Origin: Rhodobacteraceae bacterium UBA1943
GTDB taxonomy: Bacteria > Pseudomonadota > Alphaproteobacteria > Rhodobacterales > Rhodobacteraceae
DNA length: 16,659 nt
Reading direction: 5' to 3'
Assembly: GCA_002336845.1 (NCBI GenBank)
Contig: DDEX01000093.1
Span: 1 to 16,659, forward strand
In this document: one piece after another, positions 1 through 7,018 of the stretch
Layout of the letters: each line of letters starts with the position of its first letter
How positions within the stretch are numbered: the stretch's first letter is position 1
Position numbers and translations under genes: made by a program
The notes under the pieces: generated by a model
Told to the model about the DNA's origin: nothing
Seen by the model: only the letters and a program-made list of their open reading frames with translations
Databases searched by the model: none

Positions 1-14
1 CGGGGCGGGCGCTG

Positions 15-35
15 GCCGGGCCTTGTGGGCCCGGC
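15..35. repeat. GC-rich hairpin at the window start
   Basis: Positions 15-22 (GCCGGGCC) pair perfectly with 28-35 (GGCCCGGC) around a 5-nt loop. There is no following T-run, so it is not a classical intrinsic terminator. It may end a gene lying upstream of the window; no such gene can be recognised here. Confidence 0.45.
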
Positions 36-60
36 GGTGCAATTTGCCAGCGTCAACCCG

Positions 61-84
61 TGGCGAAGGCGATGGCCTTCGCCA
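61..84. repeat. Perfect 10-bp hairpin in the leader region before the hydantoinase-like gene
   Basis: Positions 61-70 (TGGCGAAGGC) are the exact reverse complement of 75-84, with loop GATG. No T-tract follows. Together with the hairpin at 15-35 it makes the first 90 bases highly structured. The rest of 1-210 shows no convincing coding frame: the frames open through it have no recognisable protein similarity. It could be a 5' leader, a transcription boundary or a genomic repeat. Confidence 0.45.
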
Positions 85-210
85 GAATAAGCGGAGCAAA
101 TGCGGCTTCATCGTTGCTGCCGTCGCTAACAGGCGCATCGCTGTCGTCACGGGGCTGACCTTTCACGCGCGGCGGGCTATGTCAGCCTTGCGAACGGAGC
201 GGAGCGGCAG

Positions 211-2211
211 ATGGCCTATTTCCTTGGGGTGGATACCGGCGGCACCTATACCGATGCGGTCATCGTGGATGAAGGCGCGCAGGCTGTTCTGGGCAAGGCC
301 AAGTCGCTGACCACGCGGGCCGATCTGGCCCTTGGCATCGGGCGGGCGGCGGATGCGGCGCTGGCGGCGGCCGGGGTGCGGGCGGATCAGATTGCGTTGG
401 TGTCACTGTCAACCACCCTTGCCACCAACGCGCTAGTTGAAGGGCAGGGGGGCCGTGTCGCACTGGTCTTCATCGGTTTTGACGCGGGCGACATGGAGCG
501 CGGAGGGCTGACCGAGGCCTTGAAGGGCGATCCGGTCATCCTGCTCGACGGCGGCCACAATCATGCAGGGGGCGAGGCCGCGCCGCTGGATCTGGCGGGG
601 CTGGAGGCGCAATTGGTCGAACTGGCCGATCAGGTCATGGGCTTTGCCGTGGCGGCACGGTTCGCCACCCGTAACCCCGCGCATGAGATTGCCGCGCGCG
701 ACCTGATCCGCCGCGTGACCGGGCGGCCCGTGACCTGCTCGCATGAACTGTCGGCGCAACTGAACGGGCCGAAGCGGGCGCTGACGGCGGTGCTGAATGC
801 GCGGCTGATCGGTATGATCGACCGGCTGGTCGCGGCCTGCGAACGGCATCTGGAAACCGCGGGCATCAAGGCGCCGCTGATGGTGGTGCGGGGCGATGGC
901 GCGCTGATTTCGGCGGCGATGGTGCGCGAGCGCCCGATTGAAACCATCCTTTCCGGCCCAGCGGCCAGCATCGTCGGCGCGCGCTGGCTGACCGGCGCCA
1001 AGGATGCGCTGGTGTCCGACATTGGCGGCACCACGACCGATATCGCAATTTTGAAGGATGGCTTGCCAGAGATTGATCCGCAGGGCGCGCAAGTGGGCGG
1101 GTTCCGCACGATGGTCGAGGCGGTGGCGATGCGCACTTGGGGCCTGGGCGGTGACAGCGAGGTGCATCTGTTGACGGCGGGCCTGACTGGCGGGCTGCGG
1201 CTTGGCCCGCGCCGGTTGATGCCGGTATCGCTGCTGGCGGTCGATGCCGGACCGATGGTTCATGCCGCCCTTGACCGCTGGCTTTCCACCGAAACGGCGG
1301 GTGAGTTCGACGGGCGTTTCGTCGTGCCGATGGGCGGGCAGGCCGGGGGGCTGACCAGCCGCGAGGCCACGGTTCTGGCCCGCATCACCGAGCCGATGCC
1401 GATGGCCAGCGCACTGACCAGCCGGATCGAGGTGGCGGCGCTGGAACGCCTTGTGGCGCGCGGGCTGGTGATGATTTCGGGCGTGACGCCTTCGGATGCC
1501 AGCCATGTGCTGGGTCGGCTGGATGCGTGGGATGGTGAGGCGGCAAAAAAGGCGCTGACCCTGATTGCCCGCCGCCGCACCGGCGCGGGCGAACGCTTTG
1601 CGACGGGGCCAGAGGTGCTGGCGCAAGGCATCATCGACCAGTTGACCGAGCAGACCGCCGATTGCCTGTTGGAAGCGGCCTTTGCCGAAGACCCGGCCTT
1701 CGCCGGTCAGGATGCGGGCGTTTTGGCCAAGCATGTGCTGCTGTCGCGCGGGCTGACCAACCATCGCGGCGTTATCGCCTTGTCGGCGCGGCTGAACGTG
1801 CCGGTGATCGGGCTGGGGGCGTCGGCGCCCAGCTATTACGGCGCGGTAGGCGAAAAGCTGGGTTGCGAAACCATCCTGCCCGATCATGCCGGGGTCGCCA
1901 ATGCGATTGGCGCGGTGGTAGGGCAGGTCAGCCAGCGGGTTTCGGGGCTTGTGTCCTCCCCTGCCGCTGGCCGGTTCGTGGCGCATCTGGCAGAGGGCTT
2001 GCAAAGTTTTACCACGGCTGAGGCGGCGCTGGCGGCGATGGAGGCGGGCCTGCGCGCCGAGGCCGAAGCGCGGGCGCGGCAGGCTGGGGCTGAAGATTTG
2101 CACGTCACTGCAAGCCGGGAGCTGCGGGAGGCTGAGGTCGAGGGGACGAAGATGTTCATCGAGGGTATGGTGACGGTTGTGGCCTCGGGGCGACCACGGG
2201 TGGCGCATTAG
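211..2211 (+). CDS. Hydantoinase/oxoprolinase family protein (HyuA-like, stand-alone)
   Basis: The 666-aa product opens with the family's phosphate-binding motif GVDTGGTYTD (about residues 6-15) and has a second ATPase-fold motif SDIGGTTTD beginning at about residue 269, as in the Hydant_A_N and Hydantoinase_A domains. Family members carry out ATP-dependent hydrolysis or carboxylation of cyclic amides and related substrates. No signal peptide is visible, so it is probably cytoplasmic. The start is supported by a GGAG-rich stretch (CGGAGCGGAGC) about 8-15 nt upstream. Two features are odd. There is no HyuB partner on either side. The usual SAGA/PGP/CYG region after the second ATP motif is replaced by a segment containing WGLGGDSEV and LGPRRLMPV, although a TPSDASHVLG motif resembling the family's TVTDA segment remains. 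The family is clear; the substrate is unknown, and naming it hydantoinase or 5-oxoprolinase would go too far. Confidence 0.85.
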   Translation: MAYFLGVDTGGTYTDAVIVDEGAQAVLGKAKSLTTRADLALGIGRAADAALAAAGVRADQIALVSLSTTLATNALVEGQGGRVALVFIGFDAGDMERGGLTEALKGDPVILLDGGHNHAGGEAAPLDLAGLEAQLVELADQVMGFAVAARFATRNPAHEIAARDLIRRVTGRPVTCSHELSAQLNGPKRALTAVLNARLIGMIDRLVAACERHLETAGIKAPLMVVRGDGALISAAMVRERPIETILSGPAASIVGARWLTGAKDALVSDIGGTTTDIAILKDGLPEIDPQGAQVGGFRTMVEAVAMRTWGLGGDSEVHLLTAGLTGGLRLGPRRLMPVSLLAVDAGPMVHAALDRWLSTETAGEFDGRFVVPMGGQAGGLTSREATVLARITEPMPMASALTSRIEVAALERLVARGLVMISGVTPSDASHVLGRLDAWDGEAAKKALTLIARRRTGAGERFATGPEVLAQGIIDQLTEQTADCLLEAAFAEDPAFAGQDAGVLAKHVLLSRGLTNHRGVIALSARLNVPVIGLGASAPSYYGAVGEKLGCETILPDHAGVANAIGAVVGQVSQRVSGLVSSPAAGRFVAHLAEGLQSFTTAEAALAAMEAGLRAEAEARARQAGAEDLHVTASRELREAEVEGTKMFIEGMVTVVASGRPRVAH

Positions 2212-2234
2212 CCCCCTGACCGTCATGCCATAAA

Positions 2235-2353
2235 CCCCCTTACCCTACCCCCTCCCCCAAAGGCGAGAGGGGCTGTGCCCCATTGGCCATCGGGCGCAAC
2301 CTGCCCGCGCTGCGCCCCCTGTCCCCTTTGGGGGAGAGGGTAGGGTGAGGGGG
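2235..2353. repeat. Long inverted repeat between convergent genes (REP-like / bidirectional terminator)
   Basis: The left arm (2235-2263) and right arm (2325-2353) are 29 nt each and complementary at 27 positions. One of the two differences becomes a G-U pair in a plus-strand transcript. The arms are made of CCCTACCC/GGGTAGGG-type blocks ending in CCAAAGG/CCTTTGG. The 61-nt loop is GC-rich and has small internal hairpins. It lies between the converging hydantoinase-like and OmpA-like genes, so it could stop transcripts from both sides. It also resembles dispersed REP-type repeats seen in many bacterial genomes (inference from pattern). Confidence 0.75.
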
Positions 2354-2364
2354 CGTGAGGGGGG

Positions 2365-3957
2365 CTACCGCTCGGTCAGTTTCAACTCGATCCGCCGGTT
2401 CTGCGCCCGCGCCTCTGGTGTGTCGCCTTCCGCCACGGGGCGGTATTCGCCGAACCCCGTCGCGGCCAGTCGCTGGGGAGGAAAGCCCAGCACATTGGAC
2501 ATATAGCGCACGACGGCCAGGGACCGCGCCTGCGAAAGCTGCCAGTTGTCCTTGAATTCTCCCGTACCCGACAGGGGCACATTGTCGGTATGGCCATCGA
2601 CGCGGATGATCCAGTCGATGTCGGACGGAATCTGCGGCAGAACCTCGTTCAACGTTGCCACTACTTGGGCGATCTGCGCCTGACCCTCGGGCGCCAGATC
2701 GGCCGAGCCGGGCTGGAACAGCACTTCGGACGAGAACACGAAACGGTCGCCCACCACGCGTACGCCGGGGCGGCCTGCCATGATCTGGCTGATCTGGCCG
2801 AAGAATTCGCTGCGGTATTTGGCGAGGTTTTCGTTCTCGCTTTCCAGTCGCTTGCGCTCGGCTTCCTCAAGTTCGGCACGCTTTTTCTGCTCTGCCGCCA
2901 CCTGTGCCAAAGCGGAATTGAGCTGGCTGCCAAGGGCATCCAGTTGCACCTTGGCTGCCGCGTCCTTGGCAGCAGAGGCATCCAGAACCGCCTGAAGGCT
3001 GCCCAACTGGCTGCGCAGGGCGGCGATCTGTTGATTCAACAGCTCCATCTTCTGCGCGGCCTCAACCGTCTTTTTCTGCTCCGCCGTCAGCGCCGCCTGT
3101 GCCACCGCCAGCCGGGCCGCGCGGTCGTCGCCCGTGGTGGCAGCCTTCGCCGCATCGGTGCGGGCGGCGGCGAGAAGGGTCAGGGTTTCCTCGGCCCGCT
3201 TGCGCTGTTCTTCTAGGGCAAGGGTCATCGAAGTCAGCTCCGTCTCGCTGCCCTTGAGCTTTTCTCGCAGCGCCTGCATCGCGGCGGCATCGACCAGACG
3301 GGCGGCTTCGGCATCGGATACCTTGGTTTGCGCCGCCTTCAGAGCAGCCTCGTCGGTCTGCCCCTTGGCGCGCAGATCGGCGACCAAAGCCTCCAGCGCC
3401 TCGCGCCGGGCGGCGGCAAGCCGGGCTTCCTCGGCGGATTTGTCGATCTCGGCCCGTGCCTTGGCGACGGCAAGGTCCAGCGCCTCTTTTTCGGACAGGA
3501 GTTTCGCCTGCGCGGTCTGCAAGTCGCTGACCTGCCCGCGCGCGGCATCGCGTTCGGACAAAAGGCTGGCCACCTGCGCCTCGAAACTGGTGATGCGGCC
3601 TTGGGCGGTGGCAAGCTCGCCCTGCGCGGTCTGCAACTGGCCGGTCAGGGTGGCGATCAGCGCCGATTGCTTGTCGCCCTCGGCCTTGGCTGCGGTAAGA
3701 GAGGCCGAGAGGTTCTCCACCTGCACCTGCAAATCGGCGGCCTTCTGTTTTTCCAAACCCAAGGCATCGGCCAATTGGGCGACGGTCTGGTTCAGGTCGT
3801 CCAGTTCCGTGGTCTGGGTGGTGATCGTGTCGCGCAACACGGCCTGCATGACGGTAAAGATGGTCAGGATGAACATCATCACCATGAGGAGCGTCGTCAC
3901 CGCATCGACGAACCCCGGCCAGATATGAGAGGAATCGCGGCGGCGCGACAGGCCCAT
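2365..3957 (-). CDS. OmpA/MotB-like protein with an extended coiled coil (peptidoglycan-anchored partner of a MotA/TolQ-like channel)
   Basis: The product is 530 aa. A short cytoplasmic N-terminus leads into one membrane helix (about residues 16-40) that starts with FVDAVTTLL; Asp18 sits where MotB-type stators carry their ion-binding Asp. About residues 45-395 are Ala/Glu/Lys/Gln-rich with heptad character, predicting a very long periplasmic coiled coil. Residues about 406-528 form an OmpA C-terminal domain with the VDGHTDN and NWQLSQARS peptidoglycan-binding motifs and a terminal QNRRIELKL. It is therefore probably an inner-membrane protein reaching the cell wall. Its start lies 1 nt after the stop of the MotA/ExbB-like gene, so the two are surely co-translated as a complex. 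MotB itself is shorter and lacks the long coil. No flagellar or Tol/Ton genes adjoin, so the process it powers is unknown. Confidence 0.88.
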   Translation of the reverse strand: MGLSRRRDSSHIWPGFVDAVTTLLMVMMFILTIFTVMQAVLRDTITTQTTELDDLNQTVAQLADALGLEKQKAADLQVQVENLSASLTAAKAEGDKQSALIATLTGQLQTAQGELATAQGRITSFEAQVASLLSERDAARGQVSDLQTAQAKLLSEKEALDLAVAKARAEIDKSAEEARLAAARREALEALVADLRAKGQTDEAALKAAQTKVSDAEAARLVDAAAMQALREKLKGSETELTSMTLALEEQRKRAEETLTLLAAARTDAAKAATTGDDRAARLAVAQAALTAEQKKTVEAAQKMELLNQQIAALRSQLGSLQAVLDASAAKDAAAKVQLDALGSQLNSALAQVAAEQKKRAELEEAERKRLESENENLAKYRSEFFGQISQIMAGRPGVRVVGDRFVFSSEVLFQPGSADLAPEGQAQIAQVVATLNEVLPQIPSDIDWIIRVDGHTDNVPLSGTGEFKDNWQLSQARSLAVVRYMSNVLGFPPQRLAATGFGEYRPVAEGDTPEARAQNRRIELKLTER

Positions 3958-3958
3958 C

Positions 3959-5119
3959 TCAGGCCCGCCCGCGCGCCAGTTGCCGCACGGCGGCCGTCAG
4001 CGCCGCCAGATCGGCCCGCAGGTCGGTAACGGATTCCTGCCGCCCTGCTGCCAGTTCTTCCAGTATTCGCAGCAGTTGCACGTCGATCGAGCGCAGGCGC
4101 ATCCGGCTTTCGGCATCGACCTGGGCCTTGCTGTCCTCGCCCGTCAGCGCGGCGATCAGGCGGTCTTGCCCATCGGCCATGCGGGTCAGCGTGGCGGCCT
4201 GGCCCTGTTCGGCCACGGCAACGCGGGCCAGCTTGGCAATCGCCGCCGTCAACTGATCCAGCTTTTCATCCGTGGCCTGCCGGTTCGCCTCGCCTTGGGC
4301 GATCAAGGTCTGCAACACCTCGACCTGGCCTGTCACATGGTCCAGCATCGCGGAAACGGCGGCAGTCTCGCCCTCGCCCTCTGGCCCGGCAAAGCCAAGG
4401 CGAGTGATCGAGGACAGCCATTCCTCCAGCTCTCGGTAAAAACGGTTCTGGCCGTGGCCCGCGAACAGCTCCAAAAGCCCCAGCACCAGCGACCCGGCCA
4501 GACCCATCAGCGACGAGGAAAACGCTGTGCCCATGCCGCCAAGCTGGTTTTCAAGGCCGCCCATCAGTTTCTGGAACACCTGAAGGCCGGATTCGCCCTC
4601 TTTCGGGGCTAGTCCGCGGATGGTTTCGACCACCGCCGGAACCGTGGTGGCAAGGCCGTAGAACGTGCCCAGAAGGCCAAGGAATATCAGCAGGTTGATC
4701 AGATATCGGGTAATGTCCCGCGCCTCATCAATCCGGGTCGCCACCGATTCAAGGATCGAGCGCGACGAGGAAGCCGAAATCTGCATCTTCGCCCCGCGCG
4801 ACCGCAGCAGGGCGGCAAGGGGGGCCAGCAGACGGGGGGGCGCGGCCTCCTCAGCACCCGGGGCGTGGCGGGCAAAGCGTTCGATCCAGCTTACCGATTG
4901 CATCAGGGTGAAGACCTGCCAGAAGCAGGTCAGCACGCCCAGAAAGAACACCGCCGCAATAAAGCCGATCAGATAGGGGTTCGAATCGATGATGCCGATC
5001 AGCGTGTGATGAATGGCCCAGACCCCGGCCCCGATCAGGGCACAGGCCACCAGCATGAACACGATTTGCCGGATCGGCTGGCTGAAGTAAGAAGGCGTGG
5101 CGCGGTCTGGTTTTTCCAT
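3959..5119 (-). CDS. MotA/TolQ/ExbB proton-channel family protein
   Basis: The product is 386 aa with four predicted membrane helices at about residues 16-40, 48-73, 137-165 and 195-220. Helix 3 carries LLGTFYGLATTVP and helix 4 GMGTAFSSSLMGLAGSL, the pore motifs of the MotA/TolQ/ExbB superfamily. Residues about 222-386 form a cytoplasmic tail with heptad-like repeats, longer than in ExbB or TolQ. It should be the pentamer-forming, ion-conducting subunit paired with the OmpA/MotB-like protein encoded 1 nt downstream. The ATG at 5117-5119 is the only sensible start and has only a weak upstream GGA. chaC lies 81 nt upstream on the same strand and may share its transcript. TolR/ExbD, TonB and flagellar genes are absent nearby. 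The arrangement recalls ZorAB of the Zorya anti-phage systems, but no zorC, zorD or zorE is present. Confidence 0.85.
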   Translation of the reverse strand: MEKPDRATPSYFSQPIRQIVFMLVACALIGAGVWAIHHTLIGIIDSNPYLIGFIAAVFFLGVLTCFWQVFTLMQSVSWIERFARHAPGAEEAAPPRLLAPLAALLRSRGAKMQISASSSRSILESVATRIDEARDITRYLINLLIFLGLLGTFYGLATTVPAVVETIRGLAPKEGESGLQVFQKLMGGLENQLGGMGTAFSSSLMGLAGSLVLGLLELFAGHGQNRFYRELEEWLSSITRLGFAGPEGEGETAAVSAMLDHVTGQVEVLQTLIAQGEANRQATDEKLDQLTAAIAKLARVAVAEQGQAATLTRMADGQDRLIAALTGEDSKAQVDAESRMRLRSIDVQLLRILEELAAGRQESVTDLRADLAALTAAVRQLARGRA

Positions 5120-5200
5120 CGGTTGGTCCGAAGGGGCTGCTCGGGCGCAACCATAGCAGGCGACGGGCGGCTGCCAAGCAAAACCCGTGGGACGATGGGT

Positions 5201-5728
5201 CTAAAGTGCGTGAACGCGGGCCACCAGCCACTCCAGATCGGGGTCGCCGATCCCAAGTTGCGCAAGATGCTGTGCGGTTGCGGTCAGATAGTCGCGGTTC
5301 GGCCCGCGCCCGCCGACGGCCTGCGCGATGATCTGGGCCTGCTCCTCAAGGCCAAGGTGGCAATACTGCACATGATGGGGGTCAATCACATAGACCAGCG
5401 CCGTGATCTGCCCGCCGCCTACCAGGTCCACCGGCAATTCCCGTTCCAGATAGGCCGAGGAAATCAGTTCGCGTTCGCGCAGATCGGCCAGAGTCTGCGC
5501 CTCTGCCCCCGGTGCGACGCGGAATGCCACGCCGTCGCAATGCGCGCCGGGGGCTTCGTCCAAAGCCAGCACGAGACCGGGGTTTTCCTCGGTGCCGCGA
5601 TGATGGATCGACCTCATGCAGAAGCTGCGGTGCCAGCCGGGTAGGCGGGCGATGCGGAACTCGGCCACCGGAAACCCCGGATGCCAGATCAGCGAGCCAT
5701 AGCCGAACACCCACATGTCATGTGCCAT
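5201..5728 (-). CDS. chaC: Gamma-glutamylcyclotransferase, ChaC family (glutathione-specific)
   Basis: The 175-aa product has the ChaC signature VFGYGSLIWHPGF at residues 7-19, a Glu in the LRERE segment (about residues 83-87) at the expected catalytic position, and the conserved C-terminal GPNRDYL (about 142-148). ChaC enzymes act in the cytoplasm, splitting glutathione into 5-oxoproline and Cys-Gly. The open frame runs further upstream, to 5986, but an ATG at 5726-5728 preceded by AGGAGG about 8 nt away and the family's usual N-terminus fix the start here. The extended frame would overlap the divergent DUF2125 gene. It is the first gene of a possible minus-strand unit with the MotA/MotB-like pair; no functional link to them is evident. 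Confidence 0.9.
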   Translation of the reverse strand: MAHDMWVFGYGSLIWHPGFPVAEFRIARLPGWHRSFCMRSIHHRGTEENPGLVLALDEAPGAHCDGVAFRVAPGAEAQTLADLRERELISSAYLERELPVDLVGGGQITALVYVIDPHHVQYCHLGLEEQAQIIAQAVGGRGPNRDYLTATAQHLAQLGIGDPDLEWLVARVHAL

Positions 5729-5735
5729 AACTGGC

Positions 5736-5742
5736 CCTCCTG
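5736..5742 (-). promoter_or_regulatory. Strong ribosome binding site that sets the chaC start
   Basis: On the minus strand the sequence CAGGAGGGCCAGTT directly precedes ATG at 5728. The AGGAGG core at near-ideal spacing argues against the longer upstream reading of this frame. Confidence 0.7.
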
Positions 5743-5788
5743 TTCCGTGGGGTGTAATCAGGCGGCGAAGCGAAAGGAAGCCCCGGAC

Positions 5789-6778
5789 ATGCGTGCCCTG
5801 ACCTGGATTGTCGTTATCGTCGCGGCCCTGTGGGGTGGATACTGGTTCACGGCCAGCACGGCTGTTCAGCGCGGGGTCGAGGGGTGGTTTGCCGACCAGC
5901 AGGCCAATGGCATGGTGGCGGACAAGGCCGGGTTGCGGGTTGCGGGGTTTCCGAACCGCATCGACGTGACCGTGACGGGGCTGCATCTGGCCAACCCGGC
6001 CACCGGTACCGGCTGGCGTGCGCCAGAGGTGCAGGTTTATTCGATGTCATGGAAGCCGTGGCATGTGATTGCCGCCTGGCCAGGCGGGCAGGTGATCGAC
6101 CTGCCGGGCCAGTCTGTCACGCTGGATGGCACCGACATGATGGCCTCGCTGGAGCTGCATCCGGGCATGGCGCTGGGGCTGAACCGCATCCGGGCGGATG
6201 GCAAGGGCATCAAGCTGACATCGACCGCTGGCTGGACCCTTGCGGCGGCCAAGGTAATTGCCGCGACCGAGGAAGACCCCAGCCTTGCCAACACCCACCG
6301 CCTTGGCCTGACGGTCGAGGACATCTCGCCCGATCCGGCCTTTGTGCGGGCCTTGGCCGATCCGGCTTTGCCCGCCGTCATTCCGCGCCTGCATCTGGAT
6401 GCCTATGCGACGCTGACGGCCCCGGTTGACCGCTTTGCAGGAGAAAGCCATCCGCGCCTCTCGGGGCTGGATCTGAAGGATCTCAGCCTTGAATGGGGAC
6501 CGCTGACGATAAAGGCGGCGGGCAGGCTGGCCCCCAATACCGATGGTGTGGCAGAGGGTGAGATTGCCCTGACCGTCACCGACTGGCGGCGCGCGATGAA
6601 GGTGATCGTGGCGATGGGCGGCTTGACACAGGATCAGGCGGATGTGCTGTCAAGGGGGCTGGAAACGCTAGCCAATGCCGGGCCTGACCCCGATGTGCTG
6701 AACCTGCCCCTGAAGGCGTCTGGGGGGCGGCTGTCGCTGGGGCCATTCCCGCTGGGACCCGCGCCAAGGTTGAACTAG
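5789..6778 (+). CDS. DUF2125 domain-containing protein, probably membrane-anchored or periplasmic
   Basis: The product is 329 aa. Residues 4-20 form a hydrophobic N-terminal helix (anchor or uncleaved signal), and the rest is predicted to face the periplasm. The segment SMSWKPWHVIAAWP (about residues 85-98), with its preceding Gly-rich beta-type repeats, is typical of DUF2125, an alphaproteobacterial family of unknown function with a beta-rich architecture. The ATG at 5789 is chosen because AAAGGAAG lies just upstream and the hydrophobic segment follows at once; the frame stays open to 5681 but would then overlap divergent chaC. The 60-bp gap to chaC must hold both promoters. The gene converges on the extensin-like gene. 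No biochemical role can be assigned. Confidence 0.8.
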   Translation: MRALTWIVVIVAALWGGYWFTASTAVQRGVEGWFADQQANGMVADKAGLRVAGFPNRIDVTVTGLHLANPATGTGWRAPEVQVYSMSWKPWHVIAAWPGGQVIDLPGQSVTLDGTDMMASLELHPGMALGLNRIRADGKGIKLTSTAGWTLAAAKVIAATEEDPSLANTHRLGLTVEDISPDPAFVRALADPALPAVIPRLHLDAYATLTAPVDRFAGESHPRLSGLDLKDLSLEWGPLTIKAAGRLAPNTDGVAEGEIALTVTDWRRAMKVIVAMGGLTQDQADVLSRGLETLANAGPDPDVLNLPLKASGGRLSLGPFPLGPAPRLN

Positions 6779-7018
6779 GGCCTGTCGGACGGTTCGGCGC
6801 GCCGGATCGACAGTCAGGCAACTGCAGCCCAGCCGGATCGGTCGCCGCAGCATCGCCCCCCTGCGTGCAGGGGGCAGCCAAAGTCGGCTCCTCACGGCGA
6901 CGACAGGTCAGTGTCGGCTCTGCTGGAAATGGGACCGGCGGTGCAGCGTGCCCCGGCACCGCATCGCCATGGCAACAACCCAAAGCTCGGACAAGCGGGA
7001 TGTGAATGTTGGCCCGCT
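6779..7018. other. 240-bp intergenic region with no recognisable gene; perfect hairpin at 6857-6874
   Basis: Between the converging DUF2125 and extensin-like genes no frame has recognisable similarity or coding character that outweighs chance. The one clear structure is CCCCCTGC (6857-6864) pairing perfectly with GCAGGGGG (6867-6874). It is a likely transcription-stop or repeat element, but has no T-tract. The region is long for this compact window and could be the remnant of a lost gene or hold a small RNA; the sequence alone does not decide. Confidence 0.5.

Noticed and set aside
433..2226. Long open frame (597 aa) on the minus strand opposite the hydantoinase-like gene
   Set aside because: The product is rich in Arg, His, Gln and Pro with no recognisable domain and is a mirror of the third-position GC bias of the plus-strand gene, whose product has clear family motifs.
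2365..5119. Complete Zorya anti-phage system
   Set aside because: Only a ZorA/ZorB-like fold pair is present; flanking genes are chaC and a hydantoinase-like gene, with no zorC, zorD (helicase) or zorE (nuclease), and the long tail is on the wrong subunit.
5201..5986. Longer 261-aa version of ChaC
   Set aside because: The extra N-terminal 86 residues have no family similarity, overlap the divergent DUF2125 gene, and an AGGAGG site marks the inner ATG at 5728.
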